This document shows, in pieces, positions 28,375 to 36,195 of a stretch of 64,000 bases of DNA. The translations under genes were made by a program, and so were the position numbers. Origin of the DNA: Peptoniphilus sp. BV3C26. Lineage in GTDB: Bacteria > Bacillota > Clostridia > Tissierellales > Peptoniphilaceae. The first letter of the stretch is position 1. Every line of letters starts with the position of its first letter. The stretch lies in NCBI RefSeq assembly GCF_000478985.1, contig NZ_AWXB01000063.1, positions 18,405 through 82,404 of the forward strand, given 5' to 3'. The notes below the pieces were generated by a model, which searched no databases, was not told the origin of the DNA, and worked only from the letters and a program-made list of their open reading frames with translations.

Positions 28375-29189
28375 TAACTCACCTCAATAACTGCGACTCT
28401 ATCTTTACCGCTTAAATCTTTAAATATTTTTGCATCTGCAAGTTTTTTTATATCTTCTCCCTGATCATAACCTATTTCAAAAATAAGAAAACCCTTTGGA
28501 TTAATATAGTTTTTATACTCTTTTATAATTTTTTTATAAAATTTTAAACCGTCTTCTCCTCCATCAAGAGCAAGTTTAGGTTCATAATCTTTTACTTCCT
28601 TTTGTAAATTTAATATGTCACTTGTCTTTATATATGGAGGATTTGAATAAATTATATCAAATTTTCCATTTACATTAGAAAATAAATCACTTTTAAAAAT
28701 ATCTGCATTTTTTATTTTTAAATTTTCTTTGTTTTTATTTGCAACTTCTATAGCTTTTTCAGAAATATCAACTCCAGTAAAATTTTTTTCCCTATAGATT
28801 TTCGCGAGGCTTAAAATTACAGCTCCACTTCCAACTCCAATTTCCAAAAAAGTTTTTTTATCTTTTAAATATGTTTTTATAATTTCAACGCTTGTTTCTG
28901 TATCAAATCTTGGAATTAAAACTGATGGATTCACATAAAATCTATCATCATAAAAATCTGCAAAGCCTAAAATATATTGCAAGGGCTCTCCCTTTAATCT
29001 TCTATCAACAATTGACTTTAATTTTTCAAATATATCCTTATGAATTTCTTGGTCCCCATGACCTATTAAATAGGCCCTGTTAACTTTTAAAAGCTCTTCT
29101 AAGATAGTTTTACTTTCATTGTATGGGTTTGTATAGCTTATTGCTTTTAGTCTCTTTACAGCGTATTCTAAAGCTTCATTTATTTCCAT
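28374..29189 (-). CDS. prmC: Release factor glutamine methyltransferase PrmC
   Basis: A 271-residue SAM-dependent methyltransferase that methylates the GGQ glutamine of release factors. It shows the SAM loop [17 protein letters not shown] and the substrate motif [12 protein letters not shown] (NPPY). The N-terminal helical domain contains [13 protein letters not shown]. It overlaps the upstream yqhQ gene by ten bases and prfA downstream. Confidence 0.97.
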   Translation of the reverse strand: MEINEALEYAVKRLKAISYTNPYNESKTILEELLKVNRAYLIGHGDQEIHKDIFEKLKSIVDRRLKGEPLQYILGFADFYDDRFYVNPSVLIPRFDTETSVEIIKTYLKDKKTFLEIGVGSGAVILSLAKIYREKNFTGVDISEKAIEVANKNKENLKIKNADIFKSDLFSNVNGKFDIIYSNPPYIKTSDILNLQKEVKDYEPKLALDGGEDGLKFYKKIIKEYKNYINPKGFLIFEIGYDQGEDIKKLADAKIFKDLSGKDRVAVIEVS

Positions 29190-30088
29190 AAATCGCTTTC
29201 TCCCTCTTTAGGCAAAACCTCTTTTAAAGATGAAATTGCAACTTCAACCATATCATCTGTTGGCTCTTTTACTGTAAAGTATTTTTGTATTGCTAAACCT
29301 GGAATTGATAGAACTTTTGCAATTCTTGAATCAGATTTTCCTATAAAACGATTGATTTCATAGGATATACCTGCTATAAGGGGAAATGCTAAAATTCTGG
29401 TAAAAAATCTTAAAATTAGATTTGGCCAACCGAAAAATGATAATACCAAAATAGAAATTATCATTACCATAAATAAGAAGCTTGTTCCGCACCTTGGGTG
29501 AACTATTGGAAAAGATTGAACATTTTCCACAGTTAATTCTTTTTTCGCTTCATAGCAATGGATTGTTCTGTGCTCGCTCCCGTGATACATAAATACTCTT
29601 TTTATATCTTCAAGTTTAGAAATAAAAAATAAGTAAGTAAAAAATATTATAAGCCTTATAAGCCCCTCAATTAAATTTAATATAACTGAGTTATTAATAA
29701 ATTTTTTAAAAAATCCAGCTAATGTAGATGGTAAAATCATAAAAAATAAAATTGCAATTACTAATGAAAAAATTACTGATCCTACTTCTTGCAATTTATT
29801 TGATTTTTTATTTTCCTCTTCATCATAAAATGAAGCTGAATAATTTAATGCCCTTACTCCTATTACCATGGCATCTATTAATCTATATGCCCCTCTTATA
29901 ATAGGTAATTTTAATATTTTATATTTTTTAGATAAATCTCTATTATTTTCAGTTTTTATTTGAATTTGTCCGTCCGGTTTTCTAACAACCATGGCTGTTT
30001 TTGACGGCCCTTTCATCATTACACCTTCGATTAAGGCTTGACCACCTATTGTGGTTTTAAATGAGTTTTTATTGTATATTTTTTCCAT
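29180..30088 (-). CDS. yqhQ: DUF1385 membrane protein (YqhQ-like)
   Basis: About 302 residues. The N-terminus carries TTIGGQALIEGVMMKGPSKTAMVVR, the DUF1385 hallmark. Several membrane segments follow (about 95-120, 145-170, 205-250), with a conserved YHGSEHRTIHCYEA and HPRCGTSF between. This His/Cys-rich pattern suggests metal or ligand binding, but the function is unknown. The ATG at 30088 is chosen because a hairpin terminator of rpmE lies between it and the longer frame's ATG at 30142. It is normally found with rpmE, prmC and prfA, as here. Confidence 0.88.
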   Translation of the reverse strand: MEKIYNKNSFKTTIGGQALIEGVMMKGPSKTAMVVRKPDGQIQIKTENNRDLSKKYKILKLPIIRGAYRLIDAMVIGVRALNYSASFYDEEENKKSNKLQEVGSVIFSLVIAILFFMILPSTLAGFFKKFINNSVILNLIEGLIRLIIFFTYLFFISKLEDIKRVFMYHGSEHRTIHCYEAKKELTVENVQSFPIVHPRCGTSFLFMVMIISILVLSFFGWPNLILRFFTRILAFPLIAGISYEINRFIGKSDSRIAKVLSIPGLAIQKYFTVKEPTDDMVEVAISSLKEVLPKEGESDLWK

Positions 30089-30109
30089 ATTTTTAATTTT
30101 TATAAAATA

Positions 30110-30135
30110 AAATGGGAAGTTGTTTACAACCTCCC
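30110..30135 (-). terminator. Partial terminator between rpmE and yqhQ
   Basis: Reverse-strand GGGAGGTTG-TAAA-CAACTTCCC (one G-U pair), then ATTTTATTTTAT. It is likely to reduce read-through from the highly expressed ribosomal protein gene into yqhQ-prmC-prfA. Confidence 0.65.
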
Positions 30136-30141
30136 AAAACA

Positions 30142-30342
30142 TTACTTTCTTCCGAATTTTTTGTTGAATTTTTCAATACGTCCACCGTGATCGCTGAACT
30201 TTTGTCTTCCTGTGTAGAAAGGATGACATTCTGAGCAAACTTCAACTTTTAATGTATCTTTTACTGAACCTGTTTTAAAAGTATTTCCACAAGCGCAAGT
30301 AACTGTAGCTTCTTTATATTCCGGGTGTATTCCTTGTTTCAT
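30142..30342 (-). CDS. rpmE: 50S ribosomal protein L31 (zinc-ribbon type)
   Basis: About 66 residues: [19 protein letters not shown], then [16 protein letters not shown]. The Cys pairs CAC and CSEC make this the zinc-binding (C+) form. Two ATG codons are adjacent; the second (30342) is better spaced from AAAGGAGG. The gene has its own promoter. Confidence 0.96.
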   Translation of the reverse strand: MKQGIHPEYKEATVTCACGNTFKTGSVKDTLKVEVCSECHPFYTGRQKFSDHGGRIEKFNKKFGRK

Positions 30343-30368
30343 CATTATCCTCCTTTACAATCTCAATT

Positions 30369-30402
30369 ATGTGATTTTATCACATTTTTTTTATTTATAC
30401 AA
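30369..30402 (-). promoter_or_regulatory. rpmE promoter with an overlapping palindromic operator-like site
   Basis: Reverse-strand TTGTAT (30397-30402), 17 bases, TAAAAT (30374-30379). A perfect inverted repeat, ATGTGAT-AAA-ATCACAT (30369-30385), covers the -10 box. Its position suggests repressor binding; the protein is unknown. Confidence 0.5.
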
Positions 30403-30404
30403 GT

Positions 30405-30428
30405 AAAAAGCTGTATCATAGATACAGC
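30405..30428 (-). terminator. Terminator of hup
   Basis: Reverse-strand GCTGTATC-TAT-GATACAGC followed by TTTTTACTTG, 18 bases after the HU stop. Confidence 0.85.
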
Positions 30429-30445
30429 ATTTAAAATCCTTTAAA

Positions 30446-30724
30446 TTATTTGTTAACTGATTCTTTTAGTGCTTTACCTGCTCTAAATACTGGTGCTTTA
30501 GATGCTGGAATTTTAATTACTTCTTCTGGGTTTCTAGGATTTCTTCCTTCTCTTGCTTTTCTTTCTCTAACTTCAAAAGTTCCGAATCCAACAAGTTGAA
30601 CTTTTTCTCCCTTTGCTAAAGCTTCTTCTACTGAGTTTAAAAATCCGTTCAAAGCCATTTCAGCGTCTTTTTTAGTTAAATTGCTCTTTTCAGCAATACT
30701 TGCAACTAATTCTGATTTGTTCAT
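30446..30724 (-). CDS. hup: DNA-binding protein HU
   Basis: A 92-residue histone-like protein that bends and compacts DNA. It opens MNKSELVASIAEKSNLTKKDAE and contains LVGFGTFEVRERKAREGRNPRNPEE, the beta-arm signature with the intercalating Pro. Length is usual. AGGAGG precedes the ATG. The leader (30725-30834) holds a TATAAT at about 30799-30804 and no other feature seen. Confidence 0.97.
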   Translation of the reverse strand: MNKSELVASIAEKSNLTKKDAEMALNGFLNSVEEALAKGEKVQLVGFGTFEVRERKAREGRNPRNPEEVIKIPASKAPVFRAGKALKESVNK

Positions 30725-30834
30725 AATTATCCTCCTAATATTAATTAAAGTGCTTAAACACTATAGATGCCATGCACCTGATTAATTTAATTATACAATA
30801 TGTTAACTATATTTACCATAGTTTTTTTAATAAA

Positions 30835-31653
30835 TCACGTTAATTTAGGCATTTTATCAATGTTTTTTAAAATTTCATCAAAAGTCCAATAACCTTTTCT
30901 AATTCCTGACCTTATTTTTGTAAATACAGATAAAAATTCTTGAGAAACTTCATCTAAATTTTCATTAACTTCTATATTTGCTAATCTCTTGTCTAAATCA
31001 TTAATTGTAAAATCATAAGTTTTTGGAATAAAAATACAAGAACGATGGTTTACTTCTTTTCTGTCAAGAAGATAAATAGGTGTATGTTCAAAAATTTCCG
31101 ACTCAAGGCCTGCATCTGTAATTAAATATACTTTATACTCATCTCCATAGATGTCTGAAAGTATGAGTTTCATTTCAGATAAGATTCTCTTATTGTAAAC
31201 TTGAGTGATTATTATATCCATTTTCTTATTAATATCAAGGTCTGTCATATCAAGGGCATCAAGCAAAATAAAACCCTTTGAGATATCTCTTTTAACTATG
31301 TTTAAAACAGGTTCTATAAAAGATATTCCCGATACTAAGTTTATTTCTATACCACTTTCTATTAAAAGTTTTACTGTTTTTTCAGCAACAAGGGGATGAC
31401 CTGGCACAAAATAATTACAATCTTTTTCATCTATTAATTTTTTTACTATTTTTAAATAAACTTCATCAAAAGAATTTTCTTCTTCATAAAATTTATCAAA
31501 ACTTTCAAAATCTATTTTATTTTCTTTAAAATATTGAACGGCTTCTACTTTATCTGTACGCAAAAAATTTTTCAGACCATTTTTCATAATTTTTATTGCC
31601 TGCAAAGTAAGCTCCTCTGAAGAGCCTGCGCCGAGACCTACTATGTTAATCAA
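30835..31653 (-). CDS. Stand-alone tetrapyrrole-methylase-domain protein (YabN/MazG N-terminal type)
   Basis: A 272-residue protein with the TP-methylase fold. It opens INIVGLGAGSSEELTLQAI, then YFVPGHPLVAEKTV, INLVSGISFIEPVLN and KVYLITDAGLESE. This is the domain fused ahead of the MazG pyrophosphohydrolase in B. subtilis YabN. Here the MazG part is absent: after the methylase domain come only about 40 residues of degenerate sequence. The start is TTG at 31653, inside the end of the nitroreductase gene. Substrate unknown. It is the last gene of the miaB-mutS-mutL-miaA operon. Confidence 0.82.
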   Translation of the reverse strand: MINIVGLGAGSSEELTLQAIKIMKNGLKNFLRTDKVEAVQYFKENKIDFESFDKFYEEENSFDEVYLKIVKKLIDEKDCNYFVPGHPLVAEKTVKLLIESGIEINLVSGISFIEPVLNIVKRDISKGFILLDALDMTDLDINKKMDIIITQVYNKRILSEMKLILSDIYGDEYKVYLITDAGLESEIFEHTPIYLLDRKEVNHRSCIFIPKTYDFTINDLDKRLANIEVNENLDEVSQEFLSVFTKIRSGIRKGYWTFDEILKNIDKMPKLT

Positions 31654-32167
31654 GTTCTTTCCACGCTTTCTCTATATCTTTTCTTTTTTTATCCGGAGCT
31701 TTTAAAGTATTTGAATAACCCATAGCTATAAGTAATCTTATTCTGCCTTTTGCTCCTAAAATATTTTTTATTTTTTCTTCATCAAACATACCTATTATAC
31801 AAGTTGCAAGTCCTAATTCCTGTGCTGCTAAAGTTATATAAGAAGACAAAATCCCAATATCAACACTTCTATAATCTTGATCTTTTAATTTCGACCCAAC
31901 TTTTGCAGTTAAATTATATCCTTCTTCTTCAATTACAAAAATAGTATCCGCTTTTTCTATAAATCCGTTCATATTTAAGCTTCTTGCTTGACTTATTTTT
32001 TTTGCAGTTTCTTTTCTTGTTACATATATTTTATAGGGCTGTGAATTACAAGCTGATGGGGCAAGATTTGAAAGCTCAATTATTTTTTCTACTTTTTCTT
32101 TTTCTACTTGTTTGTCGGAAAAATTTCTACAACTAAATCTTTTATTTACTAATTCTTCAAAATTCAT
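31646..32167 (-). CDS. Nitroreductase-family flavoprotein
   Basis: A 173-residue FMN oxidoreductase. Motifs: RFSCRNFSDKQVEKEKVEKII with the FMN-phosphate-binding Arg residues, APSACNSQPYKIYV, and AAQELGLATCIIGMFDEE near the C-terminus. Natural substrate unknown. The ATG overlaps the ynbB stop as ATGA. Confidence 0.93.
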   Translation of the reverse strand: MNFEELVNKRFSCRNFSDKQVEKEKVEKIIELSNLAPSACNSQPYKIYVTRKETAKKISQARSLNMNGFIEKADTIFVIEEEGYNLTAKVGSKLKDQDYRSVDIGILSSYITLAAQELGLATCIIGMFDEEKIKNILGAKGRIRLLIAMGYSNTLKAPDKKRKDIEKAWKELD

Positions 32168-33444
32168 AATAGTTTTTTCTCCTTTAATTTATTTACAACA
32201 TTTATAATGGCTATTTTTATGTGTTCATACGTTAAGCCACCTTGAAAATATACAAAATAAGGTTCTCTCATAGGTCCATCTGCCGAAAGTTCAATGGATG
32301 AACCTTCGATAAAATCTCCTGCCGCCATTATAACTTGTTCTTCATATCCAGGCATATCCCAAGGCATAGGAGTGAACTGCGAATCTACTGGACTTGTTTC
32401 CTGAATGGCTTTGCAAAATTCTTCAACTTTTTCTTTTGTCTTTAATTCTATTGCTTCAATAATATCGCTTCTTTTATCTGATGAAGTCGGAATGCATCTG
32501 TAGGAAAATTTTTCAAATATAGCTGCAAGTAAAATTGAGCCTTTTATTGCATCTTCAACAACTTTCGGTGCAATAAACAAACCTTGTAAAATTTGCCTTG
32601 TCATTCCGAAAGTAAGTCCACATTCCTTTCCTATTCCAGGTGCAGTAAGTCTATTGGCGCATTTATTTATAAACTCACTTTTTCCAACAATATAACCTCC
32701 ACTATAAGCAAGACCCCCACCAGGGTTTTTTATTAAAGAGCCTGCCATAATATCAGCTCCCACTTCACTTGGTTCTTTAAACTCAGTGAACTCCCCATAA
32801 CAATTATCTACAAAAATAATTGCATCTGGAAGTAACTCCTTTACAATTTTAATTCCCTCTTCAATTTCTTCAATTGTTAAAGCCCTTCTGTCGGAATATC
32901 CTGTTGATCTTTGAATTGCAACTACTTTTGTATTTTTTCTAATTGCTTTTTCTATGTTTTCCCGACAAATTTTATTTTCTTTAAGCTCGCAATAAGAAAA
33001 ATCAATTCCCATTTCTTTCATGGAAAGAGCTTCATTTCCACTATATCCTATTACTTTTAAAAGAGTGTCGTAGGGTTTGCCGCTTATATATAATAAATGA
33101 TCTTTATTTTTTAAAATTGAAAAAAGTGCAAGGCTTATGGCATGAGTCCCAGAAACAATATTTGGTCTTACTAAGGCATCTTCAGTTTTAAAAACATCTG
33201 CATAAATGCTTTCAACTTTTTCTCTACCTATATCTCCATAGCCATATCCAGTTGTCCAATTAAAATCAGTAGCAGTAAGCTTATTTTTTTGCATAGCTTT
33301 TAAAATTTTAAGCTGATTATAAAGTGCTATCTCTTTTCTTTCTTCAAATCTATCATTTAGTTTTGATTCAACAGAGTCTACTAATTCTAAAACTTCTCTA
33401 TTTACTTCAAACTCTTTTTCCATTAAATCATAAAAATTTTTCAT
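32164..33444 (-). CDS. ynbB: Methionine gamma-lyase-family PLP protein (YnbB, 'aluminium resistance')
   Basis: A 426-residue fold-type I PLP enzyme. It shows NWTTGYGYGDIGREKVESIYADVF, RPNIVSGTHAISLALFSIL, FVDNCYGEFTE and the likely PLP-Lys site AGSLIKNPGGGLAYSGGYI. The family is annotated as aluminium-resistance or methionine gamma-lyase-like, without a firm substrate. It overlaps miaA at its start; an alternative ATG is at 33423. Its placement after miaA is common in Firmicutes. Confidence 0.9.
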   Translation of the reverse strand: MKNFYDLMEKEFEVNREVLELVDSVESKLNDRFEERKEIALYNQLKILKAMQKNKLTATDFNWTTGYGYGDIGREKVESIYADVFKTEDALVRPNIVSGTHAISLALFSILKNKDHLLYISGKPYDTLLKVIGYSGNEALSMKEMGIDFSYCELKENKICRENIEKAIRKNTKVVAIQRSTGYSDRRALTIEEIEEGIKIVKELLPDAIIFVDNCYGEFTEFKEPSEVGADIMAGSLIKNPGGGLAYSGGYIVGKSEFINKCANRLTAPGIGKECGLTFGMTRQILQGLFIAPKVVEDAIKGSILLAAIFEKFSYRCIPTSSDKRSDIIEAIELKTKEKVEEFCKAIQETSPVDSQFTPMPWDMPGYEEQVIMAAGDFIEGSSIELSADGPMREPYFVYFQGGLTYEHIKIAIINVVNKLKEKKLL

Positions 33445-34342
33445 CTATTTTTTCAAATAACCTTTCTTCTTTATCTTTAAAAGGATCAAACCAAAATATT
33501 CTTTCATCTCTTCTAAACCATGTAAGCTGCCTTTTTGCATAATTTCTTGAAAATTGCTTCATTTTTTCTTTTGCTTCGTCCAAACTTATATTACCCTTTA
33601 GAAAATCTATAACTTCCCTATAGCCTATTGCTTTCATTGAAGTTAAATTCTCATCAAAGCCTTCTTTTAAAAGTTCCCTTACTTCATCTATGAAGCCCAT
33701 TTCAAACATCTTATCCACTCTTTTATTTATTCTTTCATATAAAATTTCTCTGTCCGTATTAAGGCCTATCATAAATAAATTGTAAGAATCATTTTTCTTT
33801 CTAAAATTTTCAGTTTCTTTTTTACCCTGAAACTCAAAAATTTCAAGAGCTCTTATAATTCTCTGTTTGTTATTTGGATGTATTTTTAATGCAGCACCCT
33901 TATCTTTACAATAAAGCTCCTTATAAATTTTTTCCAAACCTTCATTTTTTATTCTATACTCAAGATTTTTTCTGAAATCTTCATTTTTTTCTGTTTTTTG
34001 CATAGAAAAATCATAGACAATGGAATTAATATAAAGTCCTGTACCTCCAACAATAATTGGCAATTTATTTTTATTATTTATATAAGAAATTTTTTCCTTT
34101 GCAAGTTTTTTAAAATCATCTACGGAAAAATCTTCATCTGGATTTACAAAATCTATTAAATAATGATCTATTCCTTCCATTTCATCTTTTTTAATTTTTC
34201 CTGTTCCTATATCCATTTTTTTATAAATTTGCATAGAATCAGCGGAAATTATTTGTCCCTTATATTTCTTTGCAATTTTTATTGATAAGTCAGTCTTTCC
34301 TATTCCTGTAGGCCCTGTTATGACAAGTAAGTTTTCTTTCAT
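33428..34342 (-). CDS. miaA: tRNA dimethylallyltransferase MiaA
   Basis: A 304-residue enzyme that adds a dimethylallyl group to A37 of tRNAs reading UNN codons. Walker A is GPTGIGKTDLSIKIA, followed by SADSMQIYKKMDIGTGK and GGTGLYINSIVYD. The C-terminal QFSRNYAKRQLTWFRRDERI is the family tRNA-binding segment. It overlaps mutL by four bases. MiaB, which acts on its product, is encoded upstream in the same operon. Confidence 0.97.
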   Translation of the reverse strand: MKENLLVITGPTGIGKTDLSIKIAKKYKGQIISADSMQIYKKMDIGTGKIKKDEMEGIDHYLIDFVNPDEDFSVDDFKKLAKEKISYINNKNKLPIIVGGTGLYINSIVYDFSMQKTEKNEDFRKNLEYRIKNEGLEKIYKELYCKDKGAALKIHPNNKQRIIRALEIFEFQGKKETENFRKKNDSYNLFMIGLNTDREILYERINKRVDKMFEMGFIDEVRELLKEGFDENLTSMKAIGYREVIDFLKGNISLDEAKEKMKQFSRNYAKRQLTWFRRDERIFWFDPFKDKEERLFEKIDEKFL

Positions 34343-36195
34343 TCTCTTAAAAATAATCTTTCTATTCTACTTTTAGTAATTTCTATTACAGTTGGTCTTC
34401 CGTGAGGACAAGTATATGGAGTTTGACACTTAATTAAACTTTTAATTAAACCATCAACTTCTAGGGAGCTTATTTTATCTCCTGCCTTTATTGATGCCTT
34501 GCAGGCTTTTCTCATTATTCTATAGGGGTCCACTTTGTATAAATTATCATGAGGATCTCTTAAAAGATCATGAATAAAGTTTTCTCCTTCAGGCTCTTTA
34601 AAAAGAACAGGTATCTCTCTTAAAATAAGACTGTTTTCTCCAAATTCTTCCATTTCAAAACCTAATTTATTTAAGGTTTCTTTACTATTTATAAAAACTC
34701 TTCTTTCACTTTCATCTATGTTTATAATTATGGGTTTTAAAAGTAACTGAGTGATCACTTCTGATTTTTCATATTGATTCTTAAATTTTTCATAATTTAT
34801 TCTTTCATGAGCAGCATGCTGGTCTATTAAAAAGAATTTATCAGAGTTTAAAGACTCCATAATTATAAAAGTATTAAATAAAACCCCGACAAAATCAGAT
34901 TTTAGAAGTTTATAAGTTAAATCATTTTGCTTATATAACTTTTCATTTAGATCTTCACTTTTTTTATCTTCTTCATCATCTGTAAAATATTCTTCTTTTT
35001 CATCTTCAACTTTAAAATTTTTATTAAAGTCTTCCACAAAAATATTTATTTCATGAATTTCATTTTCTCTTGGTGTATTTTCTTGATTTTCCTCTTTTTT
35101 TTCAAACTTTTCGATTTCTAAATCAGAGTCTTCCTCGTCGTTTATATTAAGATCAAAAATAGTTTTTTCTTCCTCTGTCTTCTCATTTGTATAATCAACT
35201 GAAATTACAGATCTGTTGCTAAAAAGTTTATCCTCAACTATCTCAGATAAAATTGTTGTTAAATGATTTTCCTTAGATAATTTTATTTCGTGTTTTTTAG
35301 GATGTATATTTACATCAACCATATCCGGTGGAATTTCAATGTATAAAATAAAAACAGGAAATCTATTTAAGGGTATGAGAGATTTATAATTTTTTTCAAC
35401 GCTTCGTGCTATTTCTAAATTTTTTATATATCTCCCATTCATAAAGACATATTCATTGTTTCTTGAAGATCTATAAAGTTTATTATTTGATATAAAACCT
35501 GATATTTTATATTTTTCACTTTCATAATCAATTTTTATTAAATTTTCCGCTATATCTCGTCCTAAAATAGAAAAAATATGATTTTTATAATTATCAGTAG
35601 CATTTGTATTTAAAATAACTTTATTGTCACTTACAAGTTTAAAAGCTATCTCTGGCTTTGAAAGAGCAATTTTACTTACAACTTCATAAATGTAACTTAA
35701 TTCTATTTTATTTTCTTTTAAGTATTTTTTCCTTACCGGTGTATTATAAAAAATATCTTTTACAAAAATTGTAGTTCCCCTTGAAACTCCAACATTATAA
35801 TTTTTTATAATTTCTCCATTATTTAGAACAATTCCACTACCAACTTTATCATTTTCGCTTTTACTTATGGCTTCCACTTTTGCAATATGGGCAATACTTG
35901 CAAGGGCTTCTCCTCTAAAACCTAAAGAATGAATCTTATTTAAGTCCTCTGCTGTTTTTAATTTTGAAGTTGTATGTCTTAAAAAAGCAAGATTCAAATC
36001 ACTTTTATTCATTCCCAGACCATCATCAGAAATTCTTATATAGTCTGTGGCTTCTTTTTTTAATTCTATAAATATATTCTTTGCTTCTGCATCTATGGAA
36101 TTTTCAATTAATTCTTTTACAATTGAAGCCGGATTCTCTATTATCTCTCCTGCTGCAATTTTTGATATGGTTTTTTCATCTAATATATTTATCAT
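34339..36195 (-). CDS. mutL: DNA mismatch repair endonuclease MutL
   Basis: A 618-residue MutL. The GHKL ATPase has ELIENSIDAEAKNIFIE, ISDDGLGMNKSDL and LGFRGEALASIAHIAKV. A long acidic linker (about 330-420) follows. The C-terminal domain carries the endonuclease metal motif DQHAAHERINYE, matching DQHA(X)2E(X)4E, and TCPHGRPTVIEI, so it should nick DNA itself, as in bacteria without MutH. It overlaps mutS as ATGA. Confidence 0.97.
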   Translation of the reverse strand: MINILDEKTISKIAAGEIIENPASIVKELIENSIDAEAKNIFIELKKEATDYIRISDDGLGMNKSDLNLAFLRHTTSKLKTAEDLNKIHSLGFRGEALASIAHIAKVEAISKSENDKVGSGIVLNNGEIIKNYNVGVSRGTTIFVKDIFYNTPVRKKYLKENKIELSYIYEVVSKIALSKPEIAFKLVSDNKVILNTNATDNYKNHIFSILGRDIAENLIKIDYESEKYKISGFISNNKLYRSSRNNEYVFMNGRYIKNLEIARSVEKNYKSLIPLNRFPVFILYIEIPPDMVDVNIHPKKHEIKLSKENHLTTILSEIVEDKLFSNRSVISVDYTNEKTEEEKTIFDLNINDEEDSDLEIEKFEKKEENQENTPRENEIHEINIFVEDFNKNFKVEDEKEEYFTDDEEDKKSEDLNEKLYKQNDLTYKLLKSDFVGVLFNTFIIMESLNSDKFFLIDQHAAHERINYEKFKNQYEKSEVITQLLLKPIIINIDESERRVFINSKETLNKLGFEMEEFGENSLILREIPVLFKEPEGENFIHDLLRDPHDNLYKVDPYRIMRKACKASIKAGDKISSLEVDGLIKSLIKCQTPYTCPHGRPTVIEITKSRIERLFLRE

